A stretch of DNA of 64,000 nt from Bos javanicus. Taxonomy: Eukaryota; Chordata; Mammalia; Artiodactyla; Bovidae. Position 1 is the stretch's first letter. Each line of letters opens with the position of its first letter. The DNA is taken from the NCBI RefSeq assembly GCF_032452875.1, contig NC_083869.1, positions 82,144,501-82,208,500 on the forward strand. Direction: 5' to 3'. The notes under the pieces are model-generated. The model searched no databases, was not told the DNA's origin, and worked only from the letters and a program-made list of their open reading frames with translations. A program made the translations under genes and the position numbers. Of this stretch, positions 46,387-58,858 are shown piece after piece.

Positions 46387-46740
46387 GTGTGGAGATTCCT
46401 TAAAAAAATGGAAATAGAACTGCCTTATGACCCAGCAATCCCACTGCTGGGCATACACACTGAGGAAACCAGAAGGGAAAGAGACACGTGTACCCCAATG
46501 TTCATCGCAGCACTGTTTATAATAGCCAGGACATGGAAGCAACCTAGATGTCCATCAGCAGATGAATGGATAAGAAAGCAGTGGTACATATACACAATGG
46601 AGTATTACTCAGCCATTAAAAAGAATACATTTGAATCAGTTCTAATGAGGTGGATAAAACTGGAGCCTATTATACAGAGTGAAGTAAGCCAGAAGGAAAA
46701 ACACCAATACAGTATACTAATGCATATATATGGAATTTAG
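46387..46740 (+). pseudogene. L1 ORF2 C-terminal end (plus segment)
   Basis: Open for 117 codons: WRFLKKMEIELPYDPAIPLL, CTPMFIAALFIIARTWKQPR and MEYYSAIKKNTFESVLMRW, the final part of ORF2. It is the sequel of the inverted segment after the missing few bases. The 3' UTR follows, with its G-rich tract at about 46960-46985. Confidence 0.88.
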
Positions 46741-47120
46741 AAAGATGATAACAATCACCCTGTGTACGAGACAGCAAAAGAGACACTGATGTATAGAACA
46801 GTCTTATGGACTCTGTGGGAGAGGGAGAGGGTGGGAAGACATGGGAAAATGGCATTGAAACTTGTAAAATATCATGTATAAAACGAGATGCCAGTCCAGG
46901 TTCGATGCACGATACTGGATGCTTGGGGCTAGTGCACTGGGACGACCCAGAGGGATGGTATGGGGAGGGAGGAGGGAGAAGGGTTCAGGATGGGGAACAC
47001 ATGTATACCTGTGGTGGATTCATTTTGACATTTGGCAAAACTAATGCAATTATGTAAAGTTTAAAAATAAAATAAAATTAAAAAAAAATTAGAGATACCA
47101 AGGGAACATTTCATGCAAAG

Positions 47121-48685
47121 ATGGGCTCAATAACGGACAGAAATGGTATGGACCTAACAGAAGCAGGAGATATTAAGAAGAACTGGCCAGAATACACAGA
47201 AGAACTGTACAAAAAAGATCTTCATGACCAAGATAATCATGATGGTGTGATCACTGACTTCGAGCCAGACATCCTGGAATGTGAAGTGAAGTGGGCCTTA
47301 GAAAGAATCACTACGAAAAAAGTTGGTGGAGGTGATGGAATTTCAGTTGAGCTATTTCAAATCCTAAAAGATGATACTGTGAAAGTGCTGCACTCAATAT
47401 GCCAGCAAATTTGGAAAACTCTGCAGTGGCCACAGGACTGGAAAAGTTCAGTTTTCATTCCAATCCCAAAGAAAGGCAATGCCAAAGAATGCTTAAACTA
47501 CCACACAATTGCACTCATCTCACACACTTGTAAAGTAACACTCACAATTCTTCAAGCCAGGTTTCAGCAATATGCGAACTGTGAACTTCCAGATATTCAA
47601 GCTGGTTTTAGAAAAGGCAGAGCAACCAGAGATCAAATTGCCAACATCTGTGGGATCATGGAAAAAGCAAGAGAGTGCCAGAAAATCATCTATTTCTGCT
47701 TTATTGACTATGCTAAAGCCTTTGACTGTGTGGATCACAATAAAATGTGGAAAATTCTGAAAGAGATGGGAATACCAGATCACCTGACCTGTTTCTTGAG
47801 AAACCTATATGCAGGTCAGGAGCAAGAGTTAGAACTGAACAAGGAACAACAGACAGATCCAAATAGGAAAAGGAGTACATCAAGGCTATATATTGTTCAC
47901 CCTGCTTGGTTAACTTCTATGCAGAGTACATCATGAGAAACGCTGGGCTGGAAAAAGAACAAGCTGGAATCCAGAATGCCAGGAGAAATATCAATAACCT
48001 CAGATATGCAGATGACACCACCCTTATGGCAGAAAGTGAAGAGGAGCTAAAAAGCCTTTTGATGAAAGTGAGAAAGGAGAGTAAAAAAGTTGGCTTAAAG
48101 CTCAACATTCAGAAAACGAAGATCATGGCATCTGGTCCCATCACTTCATGGGAAATAGATGGGGATACAGTGCAAACAGAGCCAGACTTTATTTTTCTCG
48201 GCTCCCAAATCTCTGCAGATGGTGATTGCAGCCATGAAATTAAAAAACGCTTACTCCTTGGAAGGAAAGTTATGACCAACCTAGATAGCATATTGAAAAG
48301 CAGAGACATTACTTTGCCAGCAAAGGTCCATCTAGTCAAGGCTATGGTTTTTCCAGTGGTCATGTATAGATGTGAGAGTTGGACTGTTAAGAAAGCTGAG
48401 TGCCAAAGAATTGATGCTTTTGAAGTGTGGTGTTGGAGAAGACTCTTGAGAGTCCCTTGGACTGCAAGGAGATCCAACCAGTCCATTCTAAAGGATATCA
48501 GTCCTGGGTGTTCATTGGAAGGACTGATCCTGAGGTTGAGACTTCAATACTTTGTCCGCCTCATCCAAAGAGTTGACTCATTGGAAAAGACTCTGATGCT
48601 GGGTGGGATTGGGGGCAGGAGGAGAAGGGGACGACAGAGGATGAGATGGCTGGTTGGCATCACCGACTCGATGGACATGAGCTGA
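47121..48685 (+). pseudogene. BovB RT and C-terminal domain, one frameshift zone
   Basis: Frame 47121-47936 (271 codons) runs from MGSITDRNGMDLTEAGDIKK through VFIPIPKKGNAKECLNYHTI to FCFIDYAKAFDCVDHNKMWK. Frame 47906-48685 (259 codons) runs from NFYAEYIMRNAGLEKEQAGI through RYADDTTLMAES to the C-terminal domain (CESWTVKKAECQRIDAFEVW, MRWLVGITDSMDMS). Indels between about 47818 and 47897 (missing bases at 'caggagcaagag', an extra T in 'attgttcaccc') shift the frame. Both halves of the RT active site are intact, making this one of the best-kept RTs here, but the endonuclease is absent. Confidence 0.9.
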
Positions 48686-48804
48686 GTGAACTCTGGGAGT
48701 TTTGTGATGGACAGGGAGGCTTGGCATGCTGTGATTCATGGGGTTGCAAAGAGTCGGACACGACTGAGCGACTGAACTGAACTGAACTGAACTGAAAATA
48801 GGAC

Positions 48805-49654
48805 TAACATAAGAATAGCTGAAAAATAATGTTTTACTCTCTCTGGTCAATTGAATAAATTAGTGTTCATTACAAGACAAATTATATTTCTCTAATTGTC
48901 CTTTTGCTTTCTGGTATTTCAGAAATCAATTTTGTGATTGAAATATGAATATTAAATGACTATTATTTTCATACATTATTTGTTACCTGCTTCCAGTACC
49001 TAGCAAAGTGCCCAACATAGGAGCTCATTTAATTTTTATCTTGATGTGGTTTTTTGTTATTTTTGAAAAAAAAAAAATAGTACAAGGCTGTCATGATGAT
49101 AGCTGCTACATATGATTGAACAATAGGGTATGTCCATGTCTAATTGACCTAAATATCATTCAGCCCACTAACTGTACTTCATGTACACTTAAACACATTA
49201 ACTTCTCAGAATAACTTCCCAAATTCATCTACATTCCACTAACGACTCCTGATTTGGAGGGCTCTGAAGTTTGATATAATTCAGAATCCTCATTTCAAAA
49301 ATACAGATATCAGTGTGGTATCAGTTAACCAAACAGTGGTGTGGTACTACTAATCTGAACTAGTATCAGGATCTCATAACTTCTATTTCTTGCCCTTTCT
49401 CTTACACCATTACACTATGATACTGTACTATATTTGGCACATATTTTAGAAGTATAATATTTGTTAAACTTGATGACTAGAATTGAGGGTCTGAGTTTGG
49501 AGTTTGTCAGCCAACAGTCATATTCATCAGTTTGACTGCTAGTATTGGAACATCTGTAAGACAAATTTGCTAAGTCATTATAGAACCCCAATAAAATGGC
49601 ATTTATTCTGTAATGCATTAATTTATTAATAAATTTATTAAGTGATTATTACAT
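48805..49654. other. Host sequence, no gene seen
   Basis: A12 run at about 49066-49077; otherwise nothing recognised. Confidence 0.5.
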
Positions 49655-50280
49655 GTTATATATTAGTCTAGTGATTGTGAATACAGCTATTAATAAAATC
49701 CCTGCCCTAACTGAGATAGACAGGATAAGATAGACATTAAAGAAATAACAGTTTATTAGATGGTATTAAGTGCTATAGAAAAAATTAGAGCTGAGAAATG
49801 GGACAGGCAACATCAGAATGGATTTTATATAATTTTAATAAAGGAGGTCAGTAAAAGTCTTACTAACATATTCATATTTAAAGCCATGTAGTTATTTGGG
49901 GAAAGAGTATTCTAAGGAGAATATCAAGAGCACATGCCTTGAAGTAGGAATGATTTTGTAAGAAACAAAAAAGGTAACTTGACTGTAGTAGACCAGTTGA
50001 GGGCAGAAGATGTAGGAGATGGGGTCAGAAAAGGAAGATGGAGCCAGGCTCATACTGGCTTCTACATCAGACTTTTTCACTGACTTTTTTCCTAACAGGC
50101 AGGACTGCTTCAGAAGGTTTTATGCAGAGAGTTGAAATGATCTGATGGATATTTCAATAGTATCATCCTACGTATGCAATGCTGAAAATAGACTTAAGGG
50201 GGTAAGGGTCAAAACAAGAAAACAGTTAAGAGATAATGCTATAATCCTTCCTGGTCAACTACACAGTGAAGGATAATAGT
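49655..50280 (+). repeat. Old mammalian interspersed repeat, family not named
   Basis: The order of blocks matches a common old mammalian repeat that I recognise by text but cannot name: '...aatccctgccctaactgaga', '...ggtattaagtgctatag', '...ggggaaagagtattctaagg', '...gagatggggtcagaaaagga', '...gagttgaaatgatctgatgg'. It is heavily diverged. Confidence 0.4.
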
Positions 50281-50617
50281 CTTACAGATAACCAGGACAT
50301 TGATAAGAATTGCTAGGATTGTAGGTTCAGAGTTCTGTAAATAGTCTTACCATATACTACATTCCATAACAAAAAAATCCTTGCATATTAAAAAAAAAAA
50401 AACACTAATGTGAAAATGAAAAAATCACATTGCTTTATAGATTATATTAATGTAGGCAAATATTGAAGATTTTTCAGTGTAAATTATGCTTGCATTCAGA
50501 TTGTAAATTAACTGCAAAATAAAATGCTTTGTATCATTGATTTATGTATCCACATGAATATACTTTTAAATTAGCAACTTAGTAATTCAATTACATTATT
50601 CTTAATTACTGAGAACT
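50281..50617. other. AT-rich host sequence
   Basis: A13 run near 50390-50402; nothing recognised. Confidence 0.5.
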
Positions 50618-50846
50618 ATTTTGTCCATTCTGACAAAACATGGTCCACTGGAGAAGGGAATGGCCCCCACAGTATTCTTGCCTTGAGAATGAAAGGCATT
50701 TGCCTTTTTTCTTGCCATGAAAAAAGGCAAAAAGATAGGACACTGAAAGATGAAGTCCTCAGGTCAGTAGGTGCCCAATATTCTACTGTATATCAGTGGA
50801 GAAATAACTCCAGAAAGAATGAAGAGATGGAGCCAAAGCAAAACTT

Positions 50847-53204
50847 GTGGATGTGACTGGTAATGAAGGTAAAGTCCGATGCTATAAAGAGCAAAATTTC
50901 ATAGGAACCTGGAATGTTAGGTTGATGAATCAAGGCAAATTGGAAGTACTCAAACAGGAGATGGTAAGAGTAAAAATCGACATTCGAGGAATCAGCGAAC
51001 TAAGATGGACTGAATGTGGTGAATTGTGCTCAAGAATCCCTTTGAAAAAATGGGGTAGCCATGATAGTCAATACAAGAGTCCAAAATGCAGTACTTGGAT
51101 AAAATCTCAAAAATGACAGAATGGTTTCTGTTAGTTTCCAAGGCAAATCATTCAATATCATAGTAATCCAAGTCTATGCCCTGACAAGTAACGCTGAAGA
51201 AGCTGAAGCTGAATGGTTCCATGAAGACCTACAACACCTTCTAGACTAACATTCAAAAAAGATATCCTTTTCATTATAGTGGACTGAAATGAAAAAGGAA
51301 TTCAAGAGATACCTGGAATTTGGCCTTGGAGTACAGAAGTAAGCAGGACAAAGGCTAACAGAGTTTTGTCAAGAGAACGGACTGGTCATAGCAAACACAC
51401 TCTTCCAACAACACAAGAGAAGATTCTACACATGCACATAACCACATGGTCAATACCGGAATCAACTGCTTATATTCTTTGCAGCCAAAGATGAAGAAGC
51501 TCTATACAGTCAGCAAAAACAAGACAGGGAGTTGACTGTGGCTCAGATCATGAACTCCTTATTGTCAAATTAAGACTGAAATTGAAGAAAGTAGGGAAAA
51601 CCACTAGACCATTCAGGTATGACTGAAATCAAATCCCTTACGATTATAAAGTGGAAGTGACAAATAGATTTAAGGGATTAGATTTGACAGACAGTATGCC
51701 TGAACAAGTATGGACAGAGGTTTGAGACATTGTACAGAAGGCAGTGATTAAGACCATCCCCAAGAAAAAGAAATGCAAAAAGGCAAAATGGTTGTCTGAG
51801 GAGGACTTACAAATAGCTGAGAAAAGAAAAGATGCAAAGGCAAAGGAGAAAGGGGAAGATATACCAATTTGAATGCAGAGTTACAACGAATAGCAAGGAG
51901 AGATAAGAAAGCCTTCCTCAGTGATCAGTGCAAAGAAATAGAGGAAAACAATAGAATGGGAAAGACTAGAGATCTCTTCAGGAAAATTAGAGATACCAAG
52001 GGAATTTTCATTCAAAGATGAGCACAATAAAGGACAGAAACGATATGGACGTAACAGAAGCAGAAGAGATTAAGAAGCGGTGGCAAGAATGCACAAAAGA
52101 ACAATACAAAAAAGATTTTCACTACCCAGATAATCAACATGGTGTGATCACTGACCTAGAGCCAGACATCCTGGAATGTGAAGTCAAGTGGGCCTTAGAA
52201 AGCATCACTATGCACAAAGCTAGTGGAGGTGATGGAATTCCAGTTGAGCTATTCCAAATCCTGAAAGATGATGCTGTGAAAGTGTTGCACTCAATATGCC
52301 AGCAAATTTGGAAAACTCAGAAGTGGCCACAGGATTGGAAAAGGTCAGTTTTCATTCCAATCCCAAAGAAAGGCAATGCCAAAGAATGCTCAAACTACCG
52401 CACAATTGCACTCATCTCACACGCTAGTAAAGTAATGCTCAAAATTCTCCAAGCCAGGCTTCAACAGTATGTGAACCATGAAATTCCAGATGTTCAAGCT
52501 GGTTTTAGAAAAGACAGATGAACCAGACATCAAATTGCCAACATCCGCTGGATCATCAAAAAAGCAAAAGAATTCCAGAAAAACATCTGCTTCTGCTTTA
52601 TTGGCCACACCAAAGCCTTTGACTGTGTGGATCATAACAAATTGTAAAATTTTTCAAGAGATGGGAATACCAGAACACCTGATCTGCCTCCTGAGAAATC
52701 TGTATGGAGGTCAAGAAGCAAGAAGTAGAACTGAACAACAGACTGGTTCCTAATCAGGAAAGAAGTATGTTAAGGCTGTATTTGTCACCCTGCTTTTTTA
52801 ACTCATATACAGAGTACCTCATGCAAAATTCTGGGCTAGATGAAGCACAAGTTAGAATCAAGAATGCTGGGAGAAATATCAATAACCTCAGATATGCAGA
52901 TGACACCACCCTTTTGGCACAAAGCAAAGAAGAACTAAAGAGCATCTTGATGAAAGTGAAAGAGGAGAGTGAAAAAGTTGGCTTAAACCTCAGCATTCAG
53001 AAAACTAATATCATGGCATCTGGTCCCATCATTTTATGGCAAATAGATGAAGAAACAATGGAAACAGTGACAGACTTTATTTTGGGGGGCTTCAAAACTA
53101 CTGCAGATGTTGACTGCAGCCATGAAATTAAAAGATGCCTGCTCCTTGGAAGAAAAGCTATGACCAACCTAGACAGCATTGGCAAAACTAATACAATTAT
53201 GTAA
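50847..53204 (+). pseudogene. BovB endonuclease-RT remnant
   Basis: Frame 50847-51116 gives the endonuclease N-terminus (FIGTWNVRLMNQGKLEVLKQ, then GISELRW with the catalytic Glu kept). The rest of the endonuclease is out of frame. Frame 52018-52521 gives early RT (ASGGDGIPVELFQILKDDAV, VFIPIPKKGNAKECSNYRTI). Frame 52704-53204 gives RYADDTTLLAQSKEELKS and ends in the L1 tail insertion. Multiple stops lie between. Confidence 0.85.
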
Positions 53205-53247
53205 AGTTTAAAAATAAAATAAAATTAAATTAAAAAAAAATAAATAA
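53178..53247 (+). mobile_element. Tiny L1 3' tail inserted in BovB
   Basis: Within the BovB text '...gaccaacctagacagcat / aaaaagtagagatattac' sits 'tggcaaaactaatacaatta' plus 'tgtaaagtttaaaaataaa' and an A-rich tail. This is the last 40 or so bp of bovine L1, with no other L1 sequence. Confidence 0.88.
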
Positions 53248-53757
53248 AAAGTAGAGATATTACTTTGCCAGCAAGGTCCATCTAGTCAAAGCTATTTTTT
53301 TCCAGTAGTCATGTATGGATGTGAGAGATGGACTATAAAAAAAAGCTGAGTGCCAAAGAATTGAAGCTTTTGAACTGTGGTGTTGGATGAGACTTTTTAC
53401 AGTCCCTTGGACTACAAGGAGATCCCACCAGTCCATCCTAAAGGAAGTCAGTCCTGCATACTCATTGGAAGGACTGATGTTGAAGCTGAAACTCAAATAC
53501 TTTGGACACCTGATGCGAAGAGTGGACTCATTTGAAAAAACTCTGATGATGGGAATGTTTGAATTTGGGAGGAGTAAGAGATGACATAGGATGAGATGGT
53601 TGGATGACATCACTGACTCAATGGACATGAGTTTGAGTATGTTCTAGGAGTTGGTATGGACAGGGAATCCTGGTGTGCTGCAGTCCATGGGGTCACAAAG
53701 AGCTGGACATGGCTCAGCAACTGAACTGACTGATTTTTCTATTATTTTTTGTTCATT

Positions 53758-54630
53758 ATACAGAAGAAGCACGTCATTTAGAATGATAATGCTACAAATT
53801 CCTTAGCATATATTTTTCCTAAGCATAAATTAATATAAAATGAAAATTGTTAATTAAAAAATGACTTTTTATGATCAATAAAAATCATTTTAATAAAATT
53901 ATGTTCTTAAACACTGTATATCAAGGGCACACCAAACATAAACATATATTTTTCTGTCATATTCATAACTCCAAAAGAGAATTTAGAAACTTCATCTACT
54001 TGGAGTGGAAGGATTGTTCCTGTACTAGTATGACACCTAGAACAAGATCAGGTCTTGGGATCAATGCAATTTTTTCTAGATCCCCCATTTAACAGTAGTC
54101 TAGACTTGTACACTCAGTAACAGTGAAAACATACACATTTTCCTTTCAGTTTGCCCTTATAATTTTTAAAAATATTATTATATTCAGTTGATGATTCTGT
54201 CTCTGAAAGTTTCTTGCCAGCCTGACACTTAGTAACTGACATCTGGCTCAGGATGGTATTTTAAACATGTCCAAAAATATTCAGAAACAGCATGTTATAG
54301 CTTAAAAGGTTAGCATAGCACTTTTGATGGTAGATTTTAATTCGCTTTCATTCTAGCAAGAATAAAAGAGATTACTTGAAGAATCAGGTCCATTAGATGC
54401 TTGCTTAAGTCATCATAGAACTTAGATCATGGTTGAAGCAGTAAAGAACTCAGGATTACCCTCTTTGGAGCCTATGATCTATCAGAGTGTTCAAAGGATT
54501 CAGTAGCTTGATAGGCAGTAAAGAATAAAGGACCTAAACATATTTATGAGACAGGTTTGCCAACTAATTGAATAAATACAGACAGAAATAAGAATGACTG
54601 ATATAATACCACTATTACTTAGGTCTCTAT
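53758..54630. other. Host sequence, no gene seen
   Basis: Nothing recognised. Confidence 0.5.
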
Positions 54631-54640
54631 AAATTGGTGG

Positions 54641-54765
54641 TTGGAGAAGGAAACAGCTACCCACTCCAGTATTCTTGCCTGGAGAATCCCATGGACAGAG
54701 GAGCCTGGCAGGTTAAACCCCATTGGGGTCGTAAAGAGTGACACGACTGAGAAACTAATGCACAC
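54641..54765 (+). mobile_element. BovA-type SINE (single unit), 10-bp TSD
   Basis: 'ttggagaaggaaacagctac' to '...gtgacacgactgagaaacta'. AAATTGGTGG (54631-54640) and AAACTGGTGG (54766-54775), one mismatch, flank it. Confidence 0.87.
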
Positions 54766-56839
54766 AAACTGGTGGTGTTATCTCAGTAACTTATCCTCCT
54801 AAAAGTGTCACTTTTATCATAGAAAGCCTTTATTCACTCCATCATTTCTATTAAAATATGTCAATACATACCTAAACTCATAGGTGATTCATTAGTAAAA
54901 GTTTAGTTATTATATTTAAGTGCTGAATTATTAGCCTCTAGATTTAATTCATCTGGTCATTTTCCTCTCATATCCCTATATCTATTAATACTTACTTTTT
55001 TTTCTATATTACATTATTATTTTATTTTCTTACTTTAACCAACCATCTCTTTATCCTGTGATTCTATTTATCTTGAAATTGAAAGGAAACCTAAAATTAA
55101 AAAAATAATACATATCCAGCTTATTACAAGAAGCTGGTTCTATTAATAGTTAAATATTAGAAAGATTTCAGAGAAATTTGAAATCTCTGATTTTAGAAAA
55201 AGTGAACGTTTATATTGATGTCATTGCAGAATCATCTCAAATAAAATTAATGAAGAAAGATGCATTCTGTATCTGCTCACTTTAACCCTAGCTTATTTTA
55301 AGAAGAAATAATAGTTATTTAAATTCGGGTAGGTCACTGAGTACTGAAAACGGGGGTCAATGGACAGCAAACAAAGATTCATTTTTAGATCAAGGTTCTA
55401 ACACTAGGGAATGTTCCAAGAAACATTTCATTTTCAAATGAATTCCTTCCACTTGGAGCCAAAGGTCAGTGAGCTAGCATTAGTTAAAGAGGTCGCAGCT
55501 GCCTCAAAGTTAAATAACAGACAAAAGTCACTGGCAGTAGTGTCTCTCTAATCCATAGTGTGTCTCCAAGGGCATCAGGCCAAAGCAGAAAACAGAGATT
55601 TGGTAAAGGTGCTAACAAGTGCTGTGATCAGCAAGCATCTTTGGCTGAGAGCTGAGGATTAGAAGCTTTTTTGTTCTCCACACAGAAGAAAAACATTCTA
55701 CTTATGCACAGTTGCCTATTGAAGTAAATGTAAATATTTGGAATTGATCAATCTATTATAGCAAAACATAGTCAATTACAATACTGCTTAAAATCCAGAT
55801 ATTTCAGAGTAAACATGAGAAATTTTAATATTCTTTTAAAATTCTATAGTCATGACATAATAGTCAACCTAATACACAGGTGATTTTTTTTTTTAATCAA
55901 AGTCTTGAAGTGAAAATATTTTGTATTTTGTTGAAAACATCAATACCACAAACCCGGTTTTGTACTCTCAGAGAAATAAATATTGATTTCCGTGCTTCAT
56001 CTCTTACCAAAGACAGGCGACTGCTTTCATTGCTCTGAATATTTTACTGTTTTACATTTGACATATTGTTAGCATTGAATTTTTATTGATTCATTGTTTT
56101 TTCTTCTCAAAAAGGCATTTATATTATTCTTTTGTGATAGACAAGACAGAAAAATGAGGCTGAAATTAATGTCGCACTCCTTATACCATAGCTTCCTTGT
56201 CAAGTATGATTTATCTAATTTTGGCCTTACTATCACTGAATTTGCAAGCATTTATTGAAAACTCAGCTGTTTTCTTATTACATTCTTTTTAGCAAATCAG
56301 CCTTCGAAATTATGCATATTATGAAACAATTAATTTGAACCAGAAGCCGCTCAAAATATTTCATGTGAATGAAGTTTAAACATCTCACTCTTGATTACTG
56401 ACAATTGTTATCTGGTGCTTTGTGTAGGCAGGTGTTATGACTCTAATGTTAACTATCTTTGGAGAAATTAACCAACACAATCCAGTGTGTGTGTGGACAC
56501 TGACTTGATCTACTAGGTTTTATTTTATTATAGTCCTTATATGCAAATCTGACTGAATAATTCAGAATAAATATTAAAACAATATTGATCTAATTCACCA
56601 GGCTTCTATTTATTTTCATATCAAATGGATAAGTTCAGGAATTCATCCAGTTGTAAAACAAACCAAGGAAATTACCCAAGCACATAAAAAAGTCAATATA
56701 TTGTTAGAAAAATATTTCTTAAATCTACAGATTAAATTCTAAAACAGACATAAAAGCTATTCATGAACAAATATTTATGTTATTGTTTATCTTACCCTTC
56801 TCTCAAAAAAACTATTTGAGGAATACTTAAACACACATG

Positions 56840-56863
56840 CACACACACACACACACACACACA
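56840..56863. repeat. (CA)n microsatellite
   Basis: An uninterrupted AC alternation with a shorter interrupted CA tract to its left. Confidence 0.93.
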
Positions 56864-58032
56864 ACAGCAAAAATGTGTCCTGCAGAGACTCCATTTAGAT
56901 ATTTCAATGGTTAATAACTCATGGATAATTTTGAAGACTTTCTACTAGACTCACTCAGGAAAAAATAATGCATATCAAGATTTTATTATAATTTGCTTTA
57001 TAAATTCTTGAGTAAGTTATAAAATTTAGTTTTAAAATTTGATTGGGACTTTTTGCTAAACATGTAACAGTTTATCAGTTTTAAGAGTGTTGATTTTAAA
57101 GTCATCATAGTGTCCAGAATATACTTAGTAATCATAATTCTGATTGAACACAACAATGATTGCCATAGAGAATAAAAAGGGAAAGACAGGGAGGGCAGAA
57201 GATGTTAATATTGTTCATCAGTTGATCTGTATAAAAAGACGGATATGGGAGAAAAAAATATTCTACAACATTTTTTATTCGGTGTTATATATGCCTATAA
57301 ATGTAAACAGAAGGATCAATATCTTGGTGTCTTGAGACATCTCTATCTCTACTTGTACATGACTGTCTTCTTTCTTGCCCTTACATCATGTTCCATTTGT
57401 GCATGTATATGTCCCAATTCCCTTATCTTATAAAGTCAATAGTTACATTGAGTAAAATATGTATTAGTGAGAGTTAAGAGTTCTCCAGAGAAACAAAAGC
57501 AATAAAATGTATGTGTATATAATTGTGAATTAATACAATATATAAACAGTTAAAATAACTGCTTCCTCAAGAAGTAGTATTTTACTTGTTTTAAGAGTAT
57601 GAAAGAAAAGAATGTGGAAAATAATATTACTTTTGGTACACTTGCTACTTGCTGTTAATTGTCCTGGAAACTTTATGTAGACAGTCTCACTTATTTTTCA
57701 TAATCAATCTGAAAATTAAATAGTTTATTTTCTTATTTTGAAGGTAAAAAAAACCTGAAGTTCAACAAATATGTATACTTTTTCCAACACCAATCAAGGT
57801 GATAAAAGATTTTTTACAAGTTGTTGCCATTTCTTATTATTGCCAATAAAACAATTTTGATGAACTTTTATAACTCATAAAATAAAAGGAGAGATGTGAA
57901 ATTTCTTCACTAAAGATGGAAATCTACAACTACACATACAGTCAGATGGTCAGAATTAATTATCGGTCTCCTAAGGACTCTACTTTTGAGGTAAAAAATC
58001 TCTGAACATTTCCATTTTTGTCACTCTAAATT

Positions 58033-58078
58033 CAAATTCCTAAGTGATAGGGATTCAAATTCCTAAGTGATAGGGATT
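58033..58078. repeat. Perfect 23-bp tandem duplication
   Basis: 58033-58055 and 58056-58078 are identical head-to-tail copies. There is no divergence between them, so the event is recent or the tract is prone to slippage. Confidence 0.95.
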
Positions 58079-58404
58079 GAGTAGTCTTGTAGTCATCATA
58101 TATTCAACCATTAGCTAGGGGATAGCAGAGTACTTTAAATGGAAGTCCCACAAAAACTAAATTAATGGGAAAAGTCTGCTGTTATCAAATAAAGGGGAAG
58201 AGGCACAAGTATTAGGCAGACAAAACCCACTGATATCTGTCTGTTTTAGCTAGTAAGTGTTAAGGTAAACTCTAACCCAAGTTTGGATGAAGAGTCCATT
58301 AGATTGTCATTTTTTTCTCATGTGAAACACCTATTAACAGCTTCCTTTCTAATTGAGAATCAAGAATTTTGTCTACTGTTTGCTGAAACAATTATTTTTC
58401 TCAG

Positions 58405-58858
58405 TGAAAAGATTTTTTTATTGAGGTACAATTGACATATAACATTCTATTTGTTTCAGATGTATAACCTAAAGATTCAATAGTTGTATATATGGGAAAA
58501 TGATTACCATAAGTCCGTCACCATACATAGTTACATATTTTTTTCACGTGATGAAATCTTTTAAAATCTACTCTTTTAGCAATTTTCAAATGTGCAATAC
58601 AGTATTATTATCTATAGTCACCATGCTGTACATTAAAACCTTAGAACATTTATTTTATAACTGGGAATTTGTACCTTTTAACACTCATCCTCCATTTAGA
58701 CTCAATTCCCACTCCCTGCCTCTGCCAATCACCAATCTGTTCTCTGTATTTGTAAGCTGCTTTTTTTCGGGGGGGGGGGGGGGGCAGGTATTTTTTTGTT
58801 TTGGTTTGTTTTAGATTTCACATTAAACTGTCTGTGTTTCTCTGTCTGTCCACAATGA
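58405..58858 (-). mobile_element. Old L1 3' UTR, minus strand
   Basis: Blocks 'ttattgaggtacaattgaca', 'gtcaccatacatagttacat', 'tatagtcaccatgctgtaca' and 'caatcaccaatctgttctct' are the reverse of an older mammalian L1 3' UTR. A G16 run (58769-58784) sits inside. It breaks off at about 58858, where a younger L1 tail begins. Confidence 0.8.
58769..58784. repeat. G16 homopolymer
   Basis: Sixteen consecutive G after T7-C. Its translation gives the Pro-rich and Gly-rich frames on either strand, which are not proteins. Confidence 0.95.

Larger units (their letters stand above)
45649..47084 (+). mobile_element. L1 with inverted 5' half inside BovB, 12-bp TSD
   Basis: 45649-46311 is reversed ORF2. 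46312-47084 is plus-strand ORF2 end, 3' UTR and A-rich tail. The inverted part starts at the block PVRMAAIQRS and runs upstream. The plus part starts at 'gagggtgtgg', about 16 bp downstream of the same point, so a short stretch was lost. AAAATTAGAGAT at 45637-45648 and 47085-47096 is a perfect TSD, and joining the flanks restores a continuous BovB linker. This is a clear twin-primed insertion. Confidence 0.95.
45279..48794 (+). mobile_element. BovB with nested L1, perfect 10-bp TSD
   Basis: Begins in the endonuclease-RT linker ('aatcaaatcccttatgagta') and ends with the tail GAACTGAACTGAACTG. AAAATAGGAC at 45269-45278 and 48795-48804 is a perfect target duplication. The L1 at 45649-47084 interrupts it. 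Without the L1 the element is about 2.07 kb, a 5'-truncated copy. Confidence 0.93.
50626..53735 (+). mobile_element. BovB from 5' leader to 3' end, plus strand
   Basis: Starts in the leader block 'ctgacaaaacatggtccact', shared with 26545 and 30628. It contains the endonuclease (50880-51500), linker, RT (52140-53000) and 3' end ('ggctcagcaactgaactgac'). A short L1 tail interrupts it at 53178-53247. TTTTGTCCATT (50619-50629) and TTTTGTTCATT (53747-53757) could be a diverged TSD, but 11 extra bases lie between tail and repeat, so this is tentative. Confidence 0.87.
54776..58404. other. Host sequence, about 3.6 kb, no gene seen
   Basis: The longest block free of nameable repeats. It includes a CA microsatellite (about 56840-56863) and a perfect 23-bp tandem duplication (58033-58078). 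Frames are short and without motifs. It may hold unrecognised ancient repeats. Confidence 0.5.

Noticed and set aside
16145..53735. A domesticated, functional host RT or endonuclease gene
   Set aside because: All frames are interrupted, truncated or within independently inserted copies, and no splice structure or host promoter joins them.
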